DNA from: Corythucha ciliata
Lineage: Eukaryota; Arthropoda; Insecta; Hemiptera; Tingidae
Assembly (NCBI GenBank): GCA_038030265.1
Contig: CM075941.1
Location: 14,446,001-14,510,000 of the forward strand
Direction: 5' to 3'
Length of the DNA stretch: 64,000 bases
The notes below the pieces were generated by a model. It was given only the letters and a program-made list of their open reading frames with translations, was not told the DNA's origin and searched no databases. Shown here piece by piece: positions 56,124 to 64,000 of the stretch (the first letter of the stretch is position 1; each line of letters opens with the position of its first letter). A program made the translations under genes and the position numbers.

Positions 56124-56177
<54 letters not shown>
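56124..56177 (+). repeat. (CTA)n microsatellite, 3' tail of LINE C
   Basis: About 17 perfect CTA units directly after AATGTTAATAAA. Its position between LINE C 3' UTR and resumed LINE B coding sequence suggests a retrotransposon tail. Confidence 0.9.
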
Positions 56178-56180
<3 letters not shown>

Positions 56181-57305
56181 CGAGCCTGTGACGCAAAGAA
56201 AAAATATTACGGTGATAAACTAGTGCAATTTCAATTCGGTCAAAAAGAAATATGGAAAATAATCAAAGATGTAAAAAGTAGCAACAACCACAAAATCACC
56301 GAAATAGAGCACCAGAACACAACAGTCACCGATCCCAAGGAGATCGCCTTCCTCCTAAACGAGTACTTTGTGAACTCTGTGGAGGAAATCGCTCGGGAAC
56401 TCAAGGATCGACACGAAACATCTCCCGCAAAGGGGTATACGTCTGACAATACCTTCTTTTTTTTTCAGATTGTCGAAGACGAGGTTGCAAGAAGCCTGTA
56501 TGAATCTGGGAAGAAGGCCTTAGCGGGTTACGACGAAATTACGGGGCTGGTAATCAAGTCATCAGTCGATTTCATCATTCGACCGCTAGCCCATATATTT
56601 AACTTATGCGTGGAACAAGGATATTATCCATCCGAAATCAAAATATCGAAGGTCATTCCGGTGCACAAGAAGGGAGATCGACGCCAAATGTGCAATTTCA
56701 GACCCATAGCTCTCCAGCCGATTCTCTCTAAGGCTTTTGAGTCGCTTATCTTTAAGAGAATTACGTACTTCCTTGAGAAAAACAACCTCCTACATATGTA
56801 TCAGTATTTTGGGGGTTTTCATCCTATTCAGATAGGATATTCAAAATTCAAAAGAGGGCTATAAGAACAATCACACAGTCCTCCTCACGTGAAAGTTGTC
56901 GCCCTATATTCAAAAATCTCTGGCTTCACCGTTTCCATGCGTCCTCATTTATCACGTCTGTCTCCTTATCCATAGAAACGCCGCGACAAGATTCACAACC
57001 AACTCAAGTCTCTACTCCTTAAAAACAAGAGCAGCGAACAACCTGCATCTTCCACAAGTCAACCGAAGATATTATGATAGACACCGTCTTCTTCAGGGGT
57101 ATTAAGATTTATAATCATCTTCCCAAAAAACTTCGTGAGTTGTCAGTGAATGACTTTAAAAAACGACTCCGCCAACTGCTCCAGCAGGATTTTTTTTATA
57201 GCTGTTTTGTGTCTCATCTTCCTTACCCAACTGTACGTCAACTTACCTTACCTAATTCATTACCAACTTTCTTCTATGTACTATGTACAGTTTATTGTTG
57301 AAGTC
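56178..57305 (+). pseudogene. LINE B reverse transcriptase with deleted palm, and C-terminus
   Basis: The frame 56223-56864 reads KEIWKIIKDVKSSNN, FLLNEYFVNSVEEIA, ALAGYDEITGLVIKSS, KISKVIPVHKKGDRR and NFRPIALQPILSKAFES, the fingers of CR1/L2-like RT. At about 56815 it jumps, with a frame change, to IQKRAIRTITQSSSRESC and later RHRLLQGIKIYNHLPKKL, which is the C-terminal region. Motifs A to E, including the catalytic FxxD and YxDD, are missing, so the copy is dead. The end is near 57305. Confidence 0.85.
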
Positions 57306-57325
57306 AAATATATTAATATTATTAT

Positions 57326-57535
57326 TAAAATTGGTGTTCCATATAAAATTCTAAATGGTGTTGTAGACAGCGTATTAGATCGTGAAATCGTTATCGGCTT
57401 CGATGGCAATAGATTCGGTCCGAGATCTGTCAGCTCCGGCCTACCGCAAGGAGGGATAGGTAGTCCGAACTTATTTAATGTTTACACCGCAGACCTTCCA
57501 CAAATCTTTGAGTCATCATTGAAGAAATTTGTCTT
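57326..57535 (+). pseudogene. LINE A reverse transcriptase, motif B region
   Basis: Reads IGVPYKILNGVVDSVLD, then RSVSSGLPQGGIGSPNLF and NVYTADLPQIF: the thumb-side helix and motif B (GLPQG-SP-LFN-Y-DLP) typical of I-type elements. It would follow directly after QKMK at 46812 of the LINE A RT. It ends at about 57535 before YADD, where type C repeat sequence begins. Confidence 0.75.
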
Positions 57536-58190
57536 TTGGTTGAGCCAGATCTGCGAAAATGTATGTTTAGGGAGTGAAAATCCTTGAAACTTGTTTTATT
57601 AGGGTGTGAAGTTCGAGAAATGATTTTTTTTTTGTGAACGAGAACGTAACAAAATGTGTTGACCCTGAAGGATTTGTTTAAGGGGGAGTTGCACATGGCT
57701 TTCCTCGACCCCCCTCCAATCATACCTCGCCTACTCCGCGTTACGGAAATTACCGCCGTATTTCTGCACCAATCGTGGACTTGAAGAGCTCATTTAAATC
57801 TTCAGGAAATTCCGCACAAGCGTACGATCTTGCTTTCCTATATAATTCGTCGAAAGAGTGTGAATTTTCAAGGGAAAAGTTTGTGTGCGTTTTACAGTTA
57901 TTTTAGGGATGAAATATGAAAAAGGAAGATCGTACGCTTGCGCGGAATTTCCTGAAGATTTAAATGAGCCCTTGAAGTCCACGATTGGTGCAGAAATACG
58001 GCGGTAATATCCGTAACGCGGAGTAGGGGAGGTACGATTGGAGGGGGGTCGAGGAAACTCATGTACAACTCCCCCTTAACCGTTGGTATCTAGTGAGGGG
58101 GCAGCTGCTCCATCAAGTCTTCTCTTTTGAGTCTCGGGAAGGGGTACTGCCCAACCTTGCCCTCCTCTGGCTACGCCCATGAATTTTGTC
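57536..58190. repeat. Type C repeat and tail, split by a MITE
   Basis: CAGATCTGCGAAAATGTAT, GACCCTGAAGGATTT, then after the MITE GCAGCTGCTCCATCAAGTC and CTGGCTACGCCCATG, in the same order as 25125-25380. Confidence 0.65.
57682..58075. mobile_element. 394-bp TTAA-flanked foldback MITE, copy 2
   Basis: Same family as 24268-24663, with TTAA at 57678-57681 and 58076-58079. The short non-palindromic centre is in the opposite orientation to copy 1. The empty counterpart site is visible in the related repeat near 25262. Confidence 0.9.
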
Positions 58191-61100
58191 ATTTGCCTCT
58201 TTTAGGACCCCAAAGAGTGTCTTACTTACACTGTTGGACATCGTCTGGCGGTTCGTCTTGGGGATGCCGGTGGGGGGAGGGGTTCTCGCAGCTCACCCCC
58301 TGCCACCGTTAGTGCCTTGTAGACATTGAACGAAACTCTTTGGAGGGTTAGAGGACAATTTCACCATTCACAGTGCCTGGCACGGATGTTATTTTCCAGT
58401 CGCAATGAACGCGGGCGCGCCCGCGAGGGCTTGCGTTTATCCGTGATTGGTGCGTATTTACTTCCAAAAACCTCAAACGCTGTAAGTGTTCAAGTGGAAA
58501 ACGTCGCAAATTATTATTATCTACCCCTTCTGTTCGTTCAATTATCGCCCAAGTTTGTAATTACAAAGTAAAAACGAGAGAGAATGCGCGATGTGTGAGA
58601 CAGAAGAGCAAGGAGTCTTACACAACAGTCAATTATCGAAGTTTCGGGCTTCCTCTCTGTTCTCTGATCCAATCTAATTAAAGTGTCGCTTTACGCACAG
58701 TAAACCGTCTTGGCTTTTCCCCCCTCCCCAACAGTAAACCCCCCCTTTCACTCACCTTGACACCTATAAACTTTATTCCCTGTGTCTCCTAGCTCTCCTG
58801 GGACGCTATAATACGGTAACTTTCGAAAAGTGATAGAACCGTATAAACTCATACGCCGTTAGTTCGCTATTCTGTCAATTTAATGATAACGCGTGTATAA
58901 AGAGAAAGAAAGGTAGAGAGAGAAAAACAACTGTGTTTTTGCGTGCAACACGCCCTCGGGCCAATTTATGCTCTGTCTATGTACATTGCCCGTGACAATG
59001 CTCGCGCGGTATATACTCGCTTGCTCTCCGTTGCCATAAGTCTGGGCCACAGTATGGTATAAGATGAGGATTCAACGCTTATGATGCATCTAAATGCCTC
59101 ATATAACTTCTTCGGAAGGGTAGTTTTATAGTTTTTTTTTTTTTTCTTTTCTTCTTCTTCTTTTTATGGGTGAGCCTCAAATTATAAAATAAATAAGAAA
59201 ATTGCTGCCTAGAGGGTGTCTGCTTTCAGAGATGAGAGAGAATGCATTTTCAAGTAGTCACCCCCTCCCCCACAACTGGTGCCAATTGAATTTTAATTCG
59301 AATTAATGCCAAGTGCATCACCCTAGAAACACCCCTGGTGGAAGGAAGGGAGTGTGGGGGTGATCGACTTAAAAACTGAAAAAAGAAGAAGAAGAAGAGA
59401 AAAACTGCGCCACCTCCTTGTCGATGAGAGAAAGAGAAAAAGAAGTTAACTCTGCCCCTATATCCTTTCAATTGAAGTTTTTTTCCTCTAGGAAAAAAAT
59501 ACGCGGAGAAATTCAATTTACATTCTGATACCCCCACCCCCTTCCCACCACGGAATTCACCACGAGGGAGAGAAAAAAAAGTTAATAATAAAGGTGACCT
59601 CGAAGCGAAAAGAATGAGTCGGGGTCGAAGGACGTGGATCCTTCGGCCCCTTTGTCAGATTCGTGGACGCCCACAGTAAATATAACTGCGCCCTTGTTTA
59701 ATAAAAATGCTAATTTACAGGCAGCTACCTATCAAGAAACTTTGTTGACTTTTATGTTGTTTTTAAAAACTTTCTAAAAGGCTTGATTAATTATTTGTTT
59801 GACAACACGCGTCTACACCCCCCACCCACCATTTTTTTCTTCTATAAATTGAACGCTTTGACCAGTGATGAGAGAGAAAGCGAGTTCTGCGGGTTTTTTT
59901 TCCAGTACGGACAAGAATTTTTTACTCTTGTTTCTTGTTTCGGCCATTTTCTGGAAATGAAGTTGTTTTAATTTGTTCACGGAGGGGCTCAGCGTGCTTG
60001 AAAGTGTCTTCAAAATTTCGTCATTTTTTTGCCAAAGCGTTCCAGATAATATGTTTCTGTCCAAACAATTGCTAGAGGCGAGCATATTATAATATTATTA
60101 TACGAGAATTTTCTTTAAATAAATCTTCCGAGGTATATTCAGAGATAAATTTGAAACGTAATCTTGTTAAACGACTCACCCTAAAGCCCGTATACAAACA
60201 AAATTAAACATTAACGAAACTAATTATAAAGGGCCTGATTGCGGCCAGCAAAAGAAGGAAACCTCTCTATCACACCCCCCTCCCTGTTACAACCTCGTAT
60301 CCGACCAAATCATCAAAACTGTGATAAAGATGTAGGACAAAAAGGACATGTAAACAGCTGAAACACTCACACAAAAAATGGGAGGTGATGGATCAATACC
60401 TCGCTCTTTTCTATAATATTTTAAGCCCAAATTTTCAGTCGGTACAGACATTTTTCATTAAAAACAACCCCAAACCTCACACCCACCATCGTTCGTTATA
60501 AATATATTAATATTATTATCTTGGTTTTAAATCATCGGGGACCTCTCGCAGCCTCCCGCGCCACCACCAACTGAAAGATATTCCTATTATGTGACGATAT
60601 TTATGCTTGGGGGGGGGGAAGGACCATGGGAGAATTTCCGCATTTTATTATTCCACTTTGTAATTACCTGGAGGACTTTTAAAACAGATGAATCTGACGC
60701 TTTAAAATAATTAAAACGCGTCCGGGATATTCAAACCCTCCAAAAGTGTACTTTTTTTCATTTATGTTTAAAAAAAAAAAGAAGAAGTAATTAACGCTGA
60801 TAGTTACTCGACAAAAACCTTTTTATAACTCTGCAAGGTACGGTAGTGAATAGGTTTGGAAAGGAGGGTGGGGGTGGCTGGCTGGAAAAAAACGGAGGAC
60901 GAAGACATAATAAATCCTTGGCCTTGTCATTTCAGCGAGGGGGGGGGGGGGGAGCGCGTCAGTCTCTGCAATATGACGCCTGTAAAATATATATACTAAA
61001 ATATATATTTATATGATAATATAATATAATAACGTGAAACAGGATTACGAGGATATACTTCAGCTCAAATTTGACACTGTAGCTTTTTCAGAAACTGAGG

Positions 61101-61449
61101 CGCTTCATAAAAAGAGAAATAACGAGTTAATTATGGGGCATATTGTCTTACATCCCGACTGAAGAGCGCTTATTTATTATTTATTTATCTCGCAAATACA
61201 AATTAAATATAATAAAAACAGTAAACATAACACGAAGAAATCCGACAGCGGGGAACCACGTATGAAAAAAGAGAAAAAAAAAAAAAAAAAAAAAACGCCC
61301 ATTGTCACTTGTGTAACCACCGCCATATCAAGATGTTCACTGCGGGACCACGAAAATTTCTTAGAAATTCGTACTTCCGGGCTGTCAATTGAGGGCCACC
61401 TTCCACGGAGAAAAATTTGTGCGGTCCTTGGAAACGTGCGCCTGTTTTT
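58191..61449. other. Unique-looking spacer, no gene seen; CpG-rich block near 58.4 kb
   Basis: A CpG-rich stretch at about 58380-58450 holds a perfect 16-bp palindrome (CGCGGGCG-CGCCCGCG, 58410-58425). A donor-like CTGTAAGT follows at about 58478, so a 5' exon or promoter is possible but unproven. The rest is low-complexity with poly-T, poly-A and a long G run near 60938. Confidence 0.4.
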
Positions 61450-61539
61450 AGGGCGTGAATATAGGGACTTAGCGTGAATATAGGGGCTATAGGGACTTAG
61501 CCGCCCTAGTTAATCGTATTAGCCCCCCCAAGATGCATA

Positions 61540-62240
61540 TTCTCGAGTCCCTTTTCCAAAAACTGTCAAACGAACTGTCAAATGGACAGTTTTTAACACC
61601 GAAAATGGCAGTGTCTATAGGGCGACATTGGCAGAGTTTCCAGAATGAAATCGACAGTAGTTTTGAACAACGAAATTGACAGTTTTGAACTATGAAATTG
61701 ACAGTTTCTAGTACTCGACTGTTTCCGGTGAAGGAGCTTAAAAACCGTCAGTTTCCGAAATCCCTTGACACAGTTTCTAGGAAGAAATTGGCGGATTCGA
61801 GGACGAAATTCACAGTTTGTGGGGCGAACTGGCAGTTTTAGAATGATATCGGTATTTTTGACGACGAAATTGACAGTTTTGAATAACGAAATTGACCTTC
61901 ATAGGACATAATTGACAGTGTAAGATCGATACTGATAGTTTCAACTGGAAATTACAGGACGGACACGAAAATGACAATTTTTGAGACAACATTGACAGTT
62001 TTTTATGACAAAATAGACAGTTTCTCAGGGGAAATTGACAGTTCCCTGGTCGAAATTGACAGTTGAGGTAGGGTTTAGGTGAAGGGGCCCAAAAGCCTCA
62101 TGTTGTGAGCCCGAATGGTCTACTGCTGAATCTCGAAATCAAGTTTTGTGATTTTCCGTTATGTAGGGGAAATTGACAGATTCCAAGTCAAGACCTGGGG
62201 CGAAATTGAGTTTTTTAAAGACGAAATCATCAGTTTTAAG
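61540..62240 (+). repeat. Degenerate minisatellite array, type D
   Basis: Units of about 22-28 bp with core GACGAAATTGACAGTTTT. Related in style but not in sequence to T1 (TCGTCAGTTTTGG). Coding frames here are repeat translation. Confidence 0.85.
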
Positions 62241-62329
62241 GACGAAATTGACAGCTCGACCGAAACTGACAGTTGCCGAGGAAGGAATCAAGAAAATCCA
62301 TGCGGTGTAAAACCCGAATTCTCGTCAGT

Positions 62330-63870
62330 GACTGAGTTTACAATTTTTAGTGCCTGACTAATCGTTTTGGTGATAGTTAGGGTACGAATTGTCAGTTCAG
62401 GCATTTTTAAGGCACGATTGTTCCATTTGACCATTATTGGAACGCGAGTAAGGCGCAAATCTGTCAGTATAGCCATTGTGGTGGTGGTGGGGGGGGGGGC
62501 ATTGTCAATACGACCAGCAGCCCGTTTTAGGGCTTGTCCAGTCTGTTCTACCACTTTCAAGGGACGAATTGTCGTTGTCCCTGACGCTTTCCAAACAGCG
62601 CGAATGAACAGTTTGACCATTTTTAGACCGAAATTTTGAAGCTTGAAAAAGGCGTTTTAAAGGCGTTTGTTTATATCAGAGCACGAATCGTCAGTTCAGC
62701 CATTTTCAATTGCCCGGAATGGCTTTTTTGGCCTTTTTCAAGGTGCGAGTCGTCATTTTAGCTATTTCCAAGGCACGATTCGTCATTTTAGCCATTTTTA
62801 GGGCGTGAACATTCCGTTTGACTATTTCCAGAGGACGAATAATCGTCCGTGAAGTCAATTTTGGGGTGCGAACGGTTGGTTAAGCAATTTAAAAAGCATG
62901 GATCGCTAGATTCACCATTTTTCGAATGGTTCGAACAAGCAAACAATTTTTTTTGGCGCAGTGAAATCCGTGAAATTGTTTTTTTAGGTCCAACTAACAG
63001 CAAGACACATTAGGCATTTTAATGGCATGAATCGTCGGTTAGGGCATTTCCAAGACGCAAACTAATAGTTCTGCTATTTTTAGGGCACAAATCTTCTGCC
63101 TTTTTAGCCATTTTCTGGGCGTGGTGGCTCAGTTTGTCAATTTTTGCACTACGAATGGTAAGTTTCACCATTTCACTGGCACGAATTAGCACATTTAGCC
63201 ATTTTTAGGGCGTGATTTGCCAATAATAAAGCAATTTTATAGCAATTTATAGTTTCAAATCAAATCAAAAAGTTTATCCAGTTTATGAGGTGCATGTAGC
63301 TAACGCTGGTTTGAGGGGGGTAGGGGTTCGGTGAGGACTGCCCATGCTCGGGGCGAAATCGCAAGTGGCCAGTTTATTGCTTGAAGGGCGCAAATAGCCC
63401 TGTTTGACCATTTTTTGGGTGCAGAAAGCCACTTTGAAGGCGCTATAGGACACAGACGATCAGTTAGGCCATTTTTAGACCGTGAATTACTGGTACGAGT
63501 TGAGTATGCCATTTACAGGGTGTAAATAGCCAGTTTTATAGGACAGGATCGTCAGTTCAGACATTTTCAAGGCATGAAGGCTCAGAATGGCTATTTCTGA
63601 CGCGCGAATGGCCAATTTTGCCATTTTCAGGACATGAATCATCTGCTTAGATTTTCAAAGTGCAAATTGTCAGTTTAACCACTCATCGTTAGCCGCAAAG
63701 AGTCAGTTTTACCAATTTTATAGGGCGTGAATAGCCAGTTTGGCAATTTTAACGCTGCCAGTATTGCCATTCCTAGGGCATGAATCCATCATTTTAGTCA
63801 ATTGTATGTTACGAAGTCACGAAGTAACGAACTCAGTTTTGACATTTTCATAGCGTGAATTATCAGTTTA
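62330..63870 (-). repeat. Degenerate minisatellite array, type A, inverted
   Basis: Units read GAATCGTCAGTTTAGCCATT with TTTTAGGGCG, the reverse complement of the type A core at 4545-6290. The opposite frames of 90 and 110 codons at 62288-62639 are repeat translation. Confidence 0.85.
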
Positions 63871-64000
63871 ACTTGACGTCGGGTGATTAACACCGAAAAG
63901 AAAAATTAATTATACAAGTCGCCCACCCCAGGGAAAATTTCCAAGAGATCCCTACCCACACAAAAAAAGAATTCATCCCGAGTGGGGGAAAAGTCGGAAA

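Larger units (their letters stand above)
53516..56177 (+). mobile_element. LINE C, internally deleted non-LTR element inserted in LINE B
   Basis: Contains a 5' UTR, an ORF1 from ATG 53950 broken by three MITEs, the first part of an endonuclease (about 55510-55620), then poly-T and 3' UTR sequence ending in a CTA microsatellite tail (56124-56177). The remaining endonuclease and all RT are missing. LINE B sequence flanks it on both sides. The left boundary is approximate. Confidence 0.6.
46813..57325 (+). mobile_element. LINE B (CR1/L2-like), host of several insertions
   Basis: Interpreted span of a second LINE inserted in LINE A between QKMK (46812) and IGVPYKILN (57326). Its own parts are a 5' segment (46813-46958 and 52537-52739), an endonuclease (52740-53515) and RT to C-terminus (56178-57305). 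It ends with an ATT-rich tail at about 57305-57325, as expected for CR1-type elements. The LOA/R1-group LINE, a MITE and LINE C were inserted into it. The 5' boundary is inferred from where LINE A similarity stops. Confidence 0.6.

Noticed and set aside
55995..56180. Poly-serine minus-strand frame
   Set aside because: Translation of the CTA microsatellite.
62288..62639. Frames of 90 and 110 codons on opposite strands
   Set aside because: They arise from the inverted type A array; periodic peptide patterns follow the monomer.

Overview
The window is eukaryotic, repeat-dominated and AT-rich, and shows no convincing intact host gene. Its transposon content points to an arthropod, most likely an insect: I-like, CR1/L2-like and LOA/R1-like non-LTR retrotransposons, many foldback MITEs (several with TTAA target sites), and long arrays of degenerate 20-40 bp minisatellite units. 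I cannot name the species. Similarities and boundaries were read by eye; no alignment or database search was run.

Layout. (1) 1-37.9 kb alternates arrays with low-complexity, apparently unique spacers. At least six monomer types occur, called here T1, A, W, X, C and D. Arrays recur in both orientations and some carry a shared non-repetitive flank: 1401-1725 matches 37215-37550 inverted, and part of it recurs at 20331-20415. MITEs are embedded in and between arrays. A 1.4 kb element at 5.8-7.2 kb recurs inverted at 23.5-25.0 kb. tRNA-like sequences sit in a foldback at 22.4-23.0 kb. (2) 37.9-57.5 kb is one deep transposon nest. A single I-like LINE (LINE A) can be followed in pieces over about 19.6 kb. 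It is broken by a 2.5 kb terminal-inverted-repeat element, by a 0.9 kb insertion with tRNA-like and hairpin repeats, by a 3.54 kb tandem duplication with GCTAGC at every junction, and by a CR1/L2-like LINE (LINE B). LINE B is itself broken by a nearly intact 5.6 kb LOA/R1-group LINE, by a third LINE (LINE C) and by a MITE; LINE C carries three more MITEs. (3) 58.2-61.4 kb is unique-looking spacer, and 61.5-63.9 kb holds two more arrays.

The only long reading frames belong to the LOA/R1-group element (46959-52524): a DUF4780-type ORF1 with an apparent frameshift, and an endonuclease-RT-RNase H ORF2 with one in-frame TGA before its C-terminal zinc motif. A few short minus-strand segments at 13.0, 17.7 and 18.1 kb look like possible host exons, but support is weak.
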